Below are positions 16,248 through 24,226 of a stretch of 64,000 bases of DNA, piece after piece. Within the stretch, counting starts at the first letter, position 1. Every line of letters starts with the position of its first letter. This DNA is from an uncultured Flavobacterium sp. (GTDB lineage: Bacteria > Bacteroidota > Bacteroidia > Flavobacteriales > Flavobacteriaceae): positions 1 to 64,000 of the forward strand of contig CALTVC010000001.1 of assembly GCA_943912855.1 (NCBI GenBank). The letters are read 5' to 3'. The position numbers and the translations under genes are program-made. Below the pieces are notes generated by a model. That model ran no database searches, was not told the origin of the DNA, and saw nothing but the letters and a program-made list of their open reading frames with translations.

Positions 16248-17171
16248 ATGAAAAAATTACATGGCATAGTATTGCTGTTGTTCGTTGCGCTGATAAACGT
16301 ATCTGAAATCCACGCACAGGTGGTTACTGAAGTACTTTATGACAAAATGCGCGATGACATTATAAAAAGAAAAAGCATCTTCGTAGTAGATTATTTTGAT
16401 GTGGAAGATGTAGAAGATATAATGAAAGAGGTGTGGACCTTTAATCCCTTTGTGGTTATAAGCAAAGAAGAGTACAACGAAAATGCCAAAAAATACATAA
16501 ACGACTCTACAGTTCTGTTTATGTACAAGGCATTAGCCAGGCCAACACAAGCAGGAACATATCACCAGCAAAACTATATAGGGTACTCTTATGTAACAAA
16601 CTTTAAGTATAACACCGACGGTACTTTAAAGAAATATGATACCAAACCTATAGCTACCATTAACTTCGGGCCGAACCACAGCATAGAAACCTGGGAAAAA
16701 ATTCTTGCAAAAAAAATCGTTCCTTTTGAAAGTCTGTATAATTATAAACTGGGCTTTCTTAAAAACTACCTGCAATACCTTAACGGTTTCCTTAATAAAA
16801 AATATAACGGGTTACAGTATGACATAACCTCTAACAAGGAAAAATTACAGGAACTTAAAAACGTTACACTATTAGTCCCAGAGTTCATAAACGATATGAT
16901 GTCTAAACGCACTGAAAAGGCATCGGTAGAGGAATTGTTTATAAACTACCCCTACAAATACCAGCAGGTAAGCGATGCCGAACTGAACCGTAAAATACTG
17001 GAAACAAAAGAAGATTTTTATTACTACATCCAGACCAATGTATTCCTAAGAAAACACATATCAATCATAAACGGACGTACCGGTGAAGTGATATATCATG
17101 ATTTTTCAAACTTAGATTCGAGGGTGAGGGCAAAAGACATTGATCCACTTCTAAAAATATTAAAAAAATAA
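16248..17171 (+). CDS. Secreted protein of unknown function, paralog of the next gene
   Basis: A 307-residue product when started at 16248 (MKKLHGIVLLLFVALINVSEIHAQ is a clean signal peptide); the in-frame ATG at 16206 lacks this property. Shared landmarks with the gene at 17309 are VEDIMKEVWTFNPFVVIS near residue 45, LYNYKLGFLKNYLQYLN in the middle, a VTLLVPEFIN strand and a C-terminal INGRTGEVIYHD. The sequence looks like a soluble periplasmic protein. No known domain recognised. Confidence 0.7.
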   Translation: MKKLHGIVLLLFVALINVSEIHAQVVTEVLYDKMRDDIIKRKSIFVVDYFDVEDVEDIMKEVWTFNPFVVISKEEYNENAKKYINDSTVLFMYKALARPTQAGTYHQQNYIGYSYVTNFKYNTDGTLKKYDTKPIATINFGPNHSIETWEKILAKKIVPFESLYNYKLGFLKNYLQYLNGFLNKKYNGLQYDITSNKEKLQELKNVTLLVPEFINDMMSKRTEKASVEELFINYPYKYQQVSDAELNRKILETKEDFYYYIQTNVFLRKHISIINGRTGEVIYHDFSNLDSRVRAKDIDPLLKILKK

Positions 17172-17190
17172 GCACTTTACCTGAATATTT

Positions 17191-17213
17191 TATGTTTGTC
17201 CAAAACAAACATA
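17191..17213 (+). promoter_or_regulatory. Inverted repeat TATGTTTG-N7-CAAACATA, possible operator
   Basis: Perfect 8-bp arms (17191-17198 and 17206-17213) end 15 bases before the -7 element at 17229. No T run follows, so it is less like a terminator than a protein-binding site at the promoter of the second paralog. Confidence 0.35.
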
Positions 17214-17228
17214 GTGTTAAAAATATCA

Positions 17229-17236
17229 TATTTTTG
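17229..17236 (+). promoter_or_regulatory. Promoter -7 element TATTTTTG
   Basis: Exact TAnnTTTG match 72 bases upstream of the gene at 17309, directly after the inverted repeat. Confidence 0.5.
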
Positions 17237-17308
17237 AAGTCAAGACCCGCTCCACTACACTAATTACAACCGAGGGCGTTAAAAAAACATTTTTACAACC
17301 AAATATTT

Positions 17309-18247
17309 ATGAAACGTAAACACTTATTACTGGCACTTATAGCGGCACTGGGTATTGGTACATCAACCGCCCAGGTTACCGTAGGTACATCATTCCTTAA
17401 TCCGGGAGGCAACCTGAATGCTAAAGAATTCCCCACACTTAAAGAAAAGAAAACTGTTTTTGTAGCAGACCAGTTTGAAACCGAAGACATTGAAGACCTG
17501 CTAAAGGAAGTATGGAAGGTAAACAGCTACGAAGTAATAAGCCGTGAAGATTACAATAAAGACAAAAACAAGTTCATTAAAGAAGAATATGCCATCTTTG
17601 AACTGAATGGTTTTATAAGAACTAGCAGGAACGGTTCTACCATATTTATTTACCTGGAGTATTTCACCCCCGTACACATCAAGCAAAAGAGCGACAAACT
17701 GAAGTACGACAAGGCTGAGATTGCTTCTATTTTCTTTGGTGGTAAAAATGATGCCATGTGGAAAATGATACAAAACAAAGCTTTTGGCGATCTTCAGGGC
17801 GATTTATACAACTATCAGTTGGGGTATCTTAAAAACTACCTGCAATTCATCAACTCTAAAATAGAACAAAAAGCCATTTGGTTTGTACCGGGGCACATTC
17901 AGGACGAAAGAACCAAAGTGCTTAAAAACGCTACCCTTCTTATACCTGACTACATTAAATCAGGCGCGGGTGGTAAAGATGATGTTCTTGAAAAGCCAGA
18001 TGAACTTTTTGAAAAATATCCGTTTAAGTACGAATGGATAAGTAATGTGGAGCTTAACAATAAAATACTTAAAGGCGGCACAGAAGATTTTTACTATCTG
18101 GGCTACACACAAATGAACGGCAATAAAATGATTGTAGTAACTAACGGACGTACCGGCGAAATCATTTATAAAGACAGCGTAACCATGAGTCGGGACATTA
18201 AGTCTAAAGACCTTAAAGAGCTTGCTTCTGCCATTGGCAAAAAGTAA
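17309..18247 (+). CDS. Secreted protein of unknown function, paralog of the preceding gene
   Basis: A 312-residue protein with a signal peptide ending near STAQ (residue 22). It shares with the gene at 16248 the motifs IEDLLKEVWKVNSYEVISREDY, LYNYQLGYLKNYLQFIN, ATLLIPDYI and VTNGRTGEIIYKDS, so the pair arose by tandem duplication. It has its own promoter element with an adjacent inverted repeat, so the copies may be regulated separately. Function unknown. Confidence 0.72.
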   Translation: MKRKHLLLALIAALGIGTSTAQVTVGTSFLNPGGNLNAKEFPTLKEKKTVFVADQFETEDIEDLLKEVWKVNSYEVISREDYNKDKNKFIKEEYAIFELNGFIRTSRNGSTIFIYLEYFTPVHIKQKSDKLKYDKAEIASIFFGGKNDAMWKMIQNKAFGDLQGDLYNYQLGYLKNYLQFINSKIEQKAIWFVPGHIQDERTKVLKNATLLIPDYIKSGAGGKDDVLEKPDELFEKYPFKYEWISNVELNNKILKGGTEDFYYLGYTQMNGNKMIVVTNGRTGEIIYKDSVTMSRDIKSKDLKELASAIGKK

Positions 18248-18260
18248 AAAAGTTATGATT

Positions 18261-18304
18261 ATAAAATTTGAGGGGTTGCCGTTTGGCAACCCCTCAAATT
18301 TTAT
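18261..18304. terminator. Bidirectional terminator, 20-bp perfect stem
   Basis: Two 20-base arms (18261-18280 and 18285-18304) pair perfectly across the loop GTTT. It separates the convergent secreted-protein gene and pepE. Confidence 0.9.
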
Positions 18305-18309
18305 ATATA

Positions 18310-19017
18310 CTACTTCAGTCCGCTCAGGTCAGTGCCCGATGCTACCTCTACAGGTTCCATGCCATGACGGAAAAGGCGCGCCTCTAAATCGCCACGCAAC
18401 GTTACCGATGTTCCGTTAACTTCCAGCCAGCTTCCCTCCCTTAGACCAAGTACAGGTACGGTATTAAATTCATGGAATTCTTTAATGCGGGTTTCGCGGG
18501 TTTCCCCCATGTGGGTACTAGCCGGTTGCGGATCCAGGTAATGCGGATTTATATTAAAAGATATAGCACCAAGTGTTTTAAAACTCGGCGGATATACTAT
18601 AGGCATATCGTTAGTGGTTTGCATGCTCATACCGCAAATATTGCTCCCCGCACTACTGCCCAGGTACGGCACACCACGGTGTATGGCATCTATTAGCGGA
18701 AGCATTACCCCCATTTTATACAATTGCGATACTAATAAAAACGTATTGCCACCTCCGGTAAACACTGCCTTAGCGTCGGTTAACGCCGTTATGGGGTCGT
18801 TAAATTCGTGGATTCCCTTTACGGTAATGTCTAACTTTGCAAAGAACGTTGCCGCCCTGGCTGTGTAGTCGTCATGACTTATGCCACCCGGGCGCGCGTA
18901 TGGTATAAATATAAGCGATGTACATCCTGCAAAATGCTCTTTGAGCGTAGGTAGTAGATATTCAAGATAACTCCCTCCGTGCAATGTAGAGGTACTCGCA
19001 ATAATTAGTTTTTTCAT
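18310..19017 (-). CDS. pepE: Peptidase E (alpha-aspartyl dipeptidase, family S51)
   Basis: A 235-residue cytoplasmic enzyme that hydrolyses dipeptides with N-terminal Asp. The nucleophile Ser lies in LGSSAGSNICG (about residue 120), with the FTGGGNTFLL motif just before it (about 88-97) and NPHYLDPQ containing the catalytic His (about 157). The length matches E. coli PepE. Single gene with a TAnnTTTG element upstream at 19043-19050. Confidence 0.9.
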   Translation of the reverse strand: MKKLIIASTSTLHGGSYLEYLLPTLKEHFAGCTSLIFIPYARPGGISHDDYTARAATFFAKLDITVKGIHEFNDPITALTDAKAVFTGGGNTFLLVSQLYKMGVMLPLIDAIHRGVPYLGSSAGSNICGMSMQTTNDMPIVYPPSFKTLGAISFNINPHYLDPQPASTHMGETRETRIKEFHEFNTVPVLGLREGSWLEVNGTSVTLRGDLEARLFRHGMEPVEVASGTDLSGLK

Positions 19018-19042
19018 CCGTTAATTAACTTGTAATGCCCGG

Positions 19043-19050
19043 CAAAGGTA
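19043..19050 (-). promoter_or_regulatory. Promoter -7 element TACCTTTG for pepE
   Basis: Exact TAnnTTTG match on the minus strand, 25 bases upstream of the pepE start. Confidence 0.5.
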
Positions 19051-19095
19051 CAAAGTTTTATAACCTGCCACAGCATTACGAAGCACTGTTACTAT

Positions 19096-19833
19096 ATGAC
19101 TGTATTTACAAAAAGCCTTTTACTACTTTTATTAATGGTAACACCATTTGTTACCGCCCAGGAACGCTGTGTGGTAAACGGCAAGGTAACCAGCACTTTT
19201 GACGATCTTGAAGGCATCTACGTAATTAACCGCACTACAGAGAAAACCACCTTTACCAAACGTGGCGGATACTTTAGTGTACCAGCAGCCGTAAACGACA
19301 CATTGGTTATTTCGTCTATACAGTTTGTAGCCAAAGAAGTGGTGGTACAGGAGGCAGACTTCGGGAGAGATTTGCTAATGGTGCCTTTACAGCCACTACA
19401 CCGTGAACTGAGCGAGGTTATTATTACAGATTATAGCTACATCAATTCCGAATCGTTAGGACTTGTACCTGTCGGACAAAAAAAGTACACGCCAGCCGAG
19501 CGTAAACTTGCCACAGCCACTAAATTCAAAATGAACCCATTGGGCGTAGACCCCATAATAAATGCCTTTAGCGGGCGCACCGCAATGCTTAGAAAGGCTG
19601 CCGATACAGAGAAAAAGGAAACACTGATAGACAAAATATACTATCTTTATACTGAAGATGACATTATTGCCAAACTAAAAATACCGGTAGAATACGTTAA
19701 AGGCTTCCTGTTTTATGTGGTCGAAAACAAGTATTTTGCCAAAGCCATGGACGAAAAAAATCACGAAATGGCAAGATTTATGATTACCGGTTTGGCAGAA
19801 AAATACCTGTCTTTACTGGAAAATGATAAATAA
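19096..19833 (+). CDS. Carboxypeptidase-regulatory-like periplasmic protein, array member 1 of 7
   Basis: First gene of the overlapping paralog array, 245 residues. After a signal peptide (cleavage near VTAQ), residues 24-105 form a CarboxypepD_reg-like, transthyretin-type beta sandwich (VNGKVTSTFDDLEGIYVINRTT... GYFSVPAAVNDTLVIS), as found at the N-terminus of TonB-dependent receptors but here standing alone. Then come the array signatures SLGLVPVGQKKYTPAERKL, DPIINAFSGRTAMLRK and a C-terminal helical part ending GLAEKYLSLLE. Its 3' end overlaps the next gene by 11 bases. Role unknown. Confidence 0.75.
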   Translation: MTVFTKSLLLLLLMVTPFVTAQERCVVNGKVTSTFDDLEGIYVINRTTEKTTFTKRGGYFSVPAAVNDTLVISSIQFVAKEVVVQEADFGRDLLMVPLQPLHRELSEVIITDYSYINSESLGLVPVGQKKYTPAERKLATATKFKMNPLGVDPIINAFSGRTAMLRKAADTEKKETLIDKIYYLYTEDDIIAKLKIPVEYVKGFLFYVVENKYFAKAMDEKNHEMARFMITGLAEKYLSLLENDK

Positions 19834-20536
19834 AAAGATAACCTTACTACTCACATCATCATTGCTTTCGGTTGCCGTTTGGGCACAGGATCGCGCACCA
19901 CTGCACGGGCGCGTACTGGTTTCGGGGGCTGCCGCTAAAGGCATTTTCATTATTAACAAAGTTACCGGAGACGAGGTTCGGTCCGAAGCCGATGGTAGTT
20001 TTACCATTCCGGCAAGGGTTGGCGACAAGCTTGCCGTTTACAGTAAAAACACCGATGTACGGGAATTTGCCATAAATCAGGAATCATTTAAAGCAAAATC
20101 CTACACCATAGAGGTAGATGCAAAAGCCACCGAACTGAAAGAGGTGGTAATTAACGATGTAAATGAAGAAACCCTGGGGCTGGTACCCAAAGGACAAAAA
20201 CAACGCACCCCTGCCGAACGCCGCCTATACACCGCAAAAAGTGGCATAGGGCTTGACCTGCTTATTAATGTTCTTAGCGGTCGCCTGAAGATGCTTAAAA
20301 AGGCATTGGAAACGGAACGCAAGGAACAGCTTATGGCAGTACTGGATGGAATTTTTACCGACGAAGAACTTACGCAGTTTGGTGTGCCACGCGATATGGC
20401 ACGGGGATTTTTATACTACGCCGTAGAAGACCCCGATATGGCCGATGCGATTAGGAGTAATAATGAAGACCGAATGAAACTGGTACTAATGTCACTTTCT
20501 GAAAAATACAATAAACTACAAAACCAACATGAATAA
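19823..20536 (+). CDS. Carboxypeptidase-regulatory-like periplasmic protein, array member 2 of 7
   Basis: A 237-residue product with a signal peptide ending AVWAQ. The regulatory-like domain (LHGRVLVSGAAAKGIFIINK... DGSFTIPARVGDKLAVYS) is followed by TLGLVPKGQKQRTPAERRL, a variant of the DPIINA motif (DLLINVLSGRLKMLKK) and a C-terminus with YYAVEDPDMADAI and LSEKYNKLQ. It starts inside the end of member 1 (11-base overlap) and overlaps member 3 by 8 bases, which suggests translational coupling. Confidence 0.75.
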   Translation: MINKKITLLLTSSLLSVAVWAQDRAPLHGRVLVSGAAAKGIFIINKVTGDEVRSEADGSFTIPARVGDKLAVYSKNTDVREFAINQESFKAKSYTIEVDAKATELKEVVINDVNEETLGLVPKGQKQRTPAERRLYTAKSGIGLDLLINVLSGRLKMLKKALETERKEQLMAVLDGIFTDEELTQFGVPRDMARGFLYYAVEDPDMADAIRSNNEDRMKLVLMSLSEKYNKLQNQHE

Positions 20537-21257
20537 GCTACTCACATTTCTGCTGTTTTTGTCTGTAAGCGCATTTGCGCAAAGGCAAAACTTTTCGGGC
20601 AGGGTAATCATTGGCGAAGCCACATTGCCAAATGTATTTGTTATTAACCAGGCTACTGCCGAAGAAACCAAGACCGATGCCACAGGGCTTTTTACCATAC
20701 CCGTAAAAAGTGGCGATGTCCTTGCCATATACTCTGACCGCACCGAAACCCGCGAGTTTGAAATAAAACGAAAGTGGTTTAATGAACAGCCCTTTACCTT
20801 TGAGGTAAAACCCAGAGCTACAGAGCTAAACGAGGTTGTGGTAGAAGACAGTAAAATAAACTCTAAGAAACTGGGGGTGACCACAGGCAATGAAAAGGAG
20901 TTAACAACCGCACAGAACCGTAAGCGTGCTAACCGCGCATTAAGAACAAACCAGGGGCTTAACATATCTGGAGATGCGATTGCCAATAAAATAAACGGCA
21001 GGACTAAAATTATAAACGATAACCTTAAAACCGAAGACCGCATCATAGCCATGGATAACTTTAAAGTTATGTACAGCAATGATGAAATCACTGATGCTTA
21101 CGGCATTCCTGCCGACCAGATAGAAGCTTTTGCCTATTATATCGTAGAAGACCCTGACTGCCTGCAGGCACTAAGGGCTAACAGCCGTGCCCAGGCTAAA
21201 CCACACCTGCAACGCCTTGCCAAACAATTTTTGGAACGCAAGGACGATGAAAAATAG
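20529..21257 (+). CDS. Carboxypeptidase-regulatory-like periplasmic protein, array member 3 of 7
   Basis: A 242-residue product, signal peptide ending AFAQ. It keeps the N-terminal domain (FSGRVIIGEATLPNVFVINQATAEETKTD) but has a diverged middle: the GLVPKGQK motif is KLGVTTGNEKELTTAQ and the DPIINA motif is AIANKINGRTKIINDN. The C-terminus retains YYIVEDPDCLQAL and ends LAKQFLERKDDEK. It overlaps member 4 by 11 bases. It may have a changed partner or be less constrained. Confidence 0.72.
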   Translation: MNKLLTFLLFLSVSAFAQRQNFSGRVIIGEATLPNVFVINQATAEETKTDATGLFTIPVKSGDVLAIYSDRTETREFEIKRKWFNEQPFTFEVKPRATELNEVVVEDSKINSKKLGVTTGNEKELTTAQNRKRANRALRTNQGLNISGDAIANKINGRTKIINDNLKTEDRIIAMDNFKVMYSNDEITDAYGIPADQIEAFAYYIVEDPDCLQALRANSRAQAKPHLQRLAKQFLERKDDEK

Positions 21258-21945
21258 CCTGCTCATAACCGCACTGCTCTTTGTAAGTTGCTGTGTGGCT
21301 CAGGTACGCAGGCCGCTTCACGGAAAGGTTATCATTACCGGCGATGGCGTAATGGGCATTTTCATTATTAATAAGAATACCGGAACCGAGACCAAAAGTG
21401 GTTCTGACGGGTTTTTTACCATTGAAGCTAAAAACGGCGATAAACTGGCGGTTTTCCATAAGAATATAGTCAGCAGGGATTTTGTAGTAAGCGATGCATC
21501 GTTTGAAGCTGAACCGTATATACTTGAAGCTGAACCGAAAGGCGAAGAGCTACAGGAAGTGGTAATTACGGGAGTAACTTCAGAATCGTTGGGACTGGTA
21601 CCCAAAGGGCAGAAAAGAGTAACCGAAGCCGACCGAAAACTGATTAAATACAGTAGCGGTGGCGGACTCATCTACCTGATCAACGCGCTTACAGGAAAGC
21701 TAAAACCGCTTAAACGCGCCAGGGAAACCGTAAAAAAACAGGTGTTAAAAGACCAGGTCTGGAACATGATTACCGAAGCCGACATAAAGCAATGTGGCAT
21801 ATCGGAAGAAATGGCAAAAGGATTCATTTTTTATGCCATAGAAGACAAACGGGTAAAAGCTGCCGTAGATTCGGGTAGTGGCGAAATAAAACTGCTACTG
21901 ATAGAAATTGCCGAAGAATATCTAAAACTACAAAAAGAACCATGA
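21247..21945 (+). CDS. Carboxypeptidase-regulatory-like periplasmic protein, array member 4 of 7
   Basis: The start at 21247 (MKNSLLITALLFVSCCVAQ) gives a proper signal peptide and 232 residues; an in-frame ATG at 21187 would read through the end of member 3. It carries LHGKVIITGDGVMGIFIINKNTG, SLGLVPKGQKRVTEADRKL, a variant LIYLINALTGKLKPLKR and FYAIEDKRVKAAV, ending IAEEYLKLQKEP. It overlaps member 5 by 4 bases (ATGA). Confidence 0.75.
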   Translation: MKNSLLITALLFVSCCVAQVRRPLHGKVIITGDGVMGIFIINKNTGTETKSGSDGFFTIEAKNGDKLAVFHKNIVSRDFVVSDASFEAEPYILEAEPKGEELQEVVITGVTSESLGLVPKGQKRVTEADRKLIKYSSGGGLIYLINALTGKLKPLKRARETVKKQVLKDQVWNMITEADIKQCGISEEMAKGFIFYAIEDKRVKAAVDSGSGEIKLLLIEIAEEYLKLQKEP

Positions 21946-22685
21946 ACAAACTATTAACCATATTAGCTCTGTTTGGTATATACAGCGCCTCGGCACAACA
22001 GGATTTGCACGGGCGTGTAATATCTGGCGATATGGTTATTCCGGGGATTTTTGTAATAGATAAGCGTACCGGAGCAGAAACCAAGACCGATGGTAGCGGA
22101 TATTTTACACTAGCTGCAAAACCCGGTGACCGCATTGTGGTATACGGAAAAGCCATAGAAGTACGTGAGTTTATTGTTACCGAAAATGCACTTGCCCAAA
22201 ATCCTTATATAATGGAAGCCGAATTTAAAGGTACCGAACTGGACGAGGTTACGGTATCTCGTATTAATCCCGAAAAACTTGGGCTGGCACCAAAAGGACA
22301 AGAACAATATACACCCGCCGAGCGCAGGTTGAAAACAGCAACACAAATGAGGGTGCTTCATTCATTGTTTACCGGTGGTGGTATTCGGTTTGACCCGATT
22401 ATAAATGCTATTAACGGCCGGGCAAGAATGATGAAAAAAAACCTGGCGGTAGAAACTAAGTCAAATGACTTAGAACAATTAAGCAATATGTTTGGTAAAG
22501 ACGTTTTAATACGGGATTTTGCCATCCCCGAAGCGCACACAGATGGTTTTATGTACTATGCCGTAGAAGATAAAGAATGTGCTGATGCACTTAAAAACGG
22601 CAATAAAGAAGCAGTAAAGTTACGACTCATATTTCTTGCAGAACAATACCTGAAACTACAAAAAGAACCATGCACCGACTGTTAA
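21942..22685 (+). CDS. Carboxypeptidase-regulatory-like periplasmic protein, array member 5 of 7
   Basis: A 247-residue product, signal peptide ending SASAQ. It contains LHGRVISGDMVIPGIFVIDK, KLGLAPKGQEQYTPAERRL, DPIINAINGRARMMKK and YYAVEDKECADAL, ending LAEQYLKLQKEP. The first 120 residues are nearly identical to member 6 at both protein and DNA level, so these two are the most recent duplicates. It overlaps member 6 by 16 bases. Confidence 0.76.
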   Translation: MNKLLTILALFGIYSASAQQDLHGRVISGDMVIPGIFVIDKRTGAETKTDGSGYFTLAAKPGDRIVVYGKAIEVREFIVTENALAQNPYIMEAEFKGTELDEVTVSRINPEKLGLAPKGQEQYTPAERRLKTATQMRVLHSLFTGGGIRFDPIINAINGRARMMKKNLAVETKSNDLEQLSNMFGKDVLIRDFAIPEAHTDGFMYYAVEDKECADALKNGNKEAVKLRLIFLAEQYLKLQKEPCTDC

Positions 22686-23437
22686 CCATAATAATTTTGC
22701 TTAGCTTTTACAGCGCCTCGGCACAACAGGATTTGCACGGACGTGTTATATCCGGGGACATGGTTATTCCGGGGATTTTTGTAATAGACAAGCGCACCGG
22801 AACAGAAACCAAGACCGATGGTAGTGGGTATTTTATACTATCGGCACAACCCGGCGACCGTATTGTGGTATACGGAAAAACCATAGAAGTACGTGAGTTC
22901 ATTGTTACCGAAAGTGCATTTGCACAAAATCCTTATGTAATGGAAGCCGAACTTAAGGGCACTGAATTGGGGGAGGTTACGGTATCTCGCATTAACCCCG
23001 AAACGCTGGGGCTGGTACCCAAAGGGCAAAAACAATATACCCCCGCCGAACGAAGGCTGAAAACAGCATCGGAATTTAAACCTCAGATAGCCTTTTTACT
23101 TATGGGTGGTATTTCAATGCCGTTTGACCCTATCATAAACGCCATTACCGGGCGTACCAAAATGCTGAAGAAAAACCTGAAGGTAGAAGGTAAAATAAGT
23201 GGCGTAGACAAGTTGGGCGATTTGTATACCGAAGATAAGATTATACAGGATTTCGGGATACCGGCAGAACTGGCAAACGGTTTTATTTATTATGCCGTAG
23301 AAGATGCAGAGTGTGCCGATGCCATAAAAAAGAATAACAAAGAGATGGTGAAGTTGCGCCTTATGGTACTTTCAGAAAAATACCTTGCCCTGCAACAGAC
23401 CAATACTCCACCAGAAACAGAAACGGTAAAACAATGA
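22670..23437 (+). CDS. Carboxypeptidase-regulatory-like periplasmic protein, array member 6 of 7
   Basis: A 255-residue product, signal peptide ending SASAQ. Motifs are LHGRVISGDMVIPGIFVIDK, TLGLVPKGQKQYTPAERRL, DPIINAITGRTKMLKK and YYAVEDAECADAI, ending LSEKYLALQQ with a short polar tail. Its N-terminal half is almost the same as member 5, while the C-terminal half differs more, consistent with recent duplication or partial gene conversion. It overlaps member 7 by 4 bases. Confidence 0.76.
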   Translation: MHRLLTIIILLSFYSASAQQDLHGRVISGDMVIPGIFVIDKRTGTETKTDGSGYFILSAQPGDRIVVYGKTIEVREFIVTESAFAQNPYVMEAELKGTELGEVTVSRINPETLGLVPKGQKQYTPAERRLKTASEFKPQIAFLLMGGISMPFDPIINAITGRTKMLKKNLKVEGKISGVDKLGDLYTEDKIIQDFGIPAELANGFIYYAVEDAECADAIKKNNKEMVKLRLMVLSEKYLALQQTNTPPETETVKQ

Positions 23438-24207
23438 AATTAAAAATATTCTTCATAGTACTATTGTTGCCATTAATGGCTTTGGCACAAAAGAAACCCC
23501 GCGAAATACTGCGTGGTCATATTGTGGCCGACTCGCTTCGGGTGGGCGATGTTACGGTAAAAAACAGCACCTCTAACATCAATGCCATTACCGATGAAAA
23601 CGGCTACTTTACCCTGTATGCCCGTGCCGGCGATACGCTACACTTTAGCAGTATTACCTACCGTGCAGAATCGTTAGTGCTAACAGATGCCCTGATGCAC
23701 GAAAATCCGCTAACGTTGCGCATGGACATTAACGTAAACGTACTCAACGAAATAGTGATTACGCCCCTTACCGGCGACCTTGGATATGATGCCAAGCATA
23801 CCAAAGTACGCGCCCTCAACCCAAAGATAACCGCTGAAGACCTAAAATACCCCTATCCCATAGCACGTAATACGCCCACGGTTTCTCAGTACAATAACGA
23901 GAGTCCGCTACAGGGCATAGACTTCATAGCAGTATACCGACTTTTTAAAAAGAAGAAAAAGGCCAAGGAAGACCGCGGAGAAGTATACTCCGAAAAAAAT
24001 GCCAAGACCTTTACAGATGTGGTTAAGGCACGTTTTACCCACTTCTTTTTTACAGAATCCTTACACATACCGCACGATGAAATAGGCGGTTTCCTTGCCT
24101 TTTGCGACAAGGGCGAAGAAACCCGTGCCTTACTGGATCCGCGTAAGGAATTTGAGCTGACCGATTATCTTGTAACCAAAGCCGAAGAATACCTGAAACG
24201 TAAATAA
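23434..24207 (+). CDS. Carboxypeptidase-regulatory-like periplasmic protein, array member 7 of 7 (divergent)
   Basis: The last and most divergent member, 257 residues, signal peptide ending ALAQ. The N-terminal beta domain is clear (LRGHIVADSLRVGDVTVKNSTSNINAITDENGYFTLYARAGDTLHFSS), but the GLVPKGQK motif is absent and the middle contains a basic KKKKKAKEDRG stretch. The C-terminus (FFFTESLHIPHDEIGGFLAFCDKG... KAEEYLKRK) is equivalent to the helical end of the others. It probably represents the ancestral stand-alone type. The operon ends 19 bases before a convergent regulator gene. Confidence 0.74.
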   Translation: MKLKIFFIVLLLPLMALAQKKPREILRGHIVADSLRVGDVTVKNSTSNINAITDENGYFTLYARAGDTLHFSSITYRAESLVLTDALMHENPLTLRMDINVNVLNEIVITPLTGDLGYDAKHTKVRALNPKITAEDLKYPYPIARNTPTVSQYNNESPLQGIDFIAVYRLFKKKKKAKEDRGEVYSEKNAKTFTDVVKARFTHFFFTESLHIPHDEIGGFLAFCDKGEETRALLDPRKEFELTDYLVTKAEEYLKRK

Positions 24208-24226
24208 ACGTTTACTCACACAAAAA

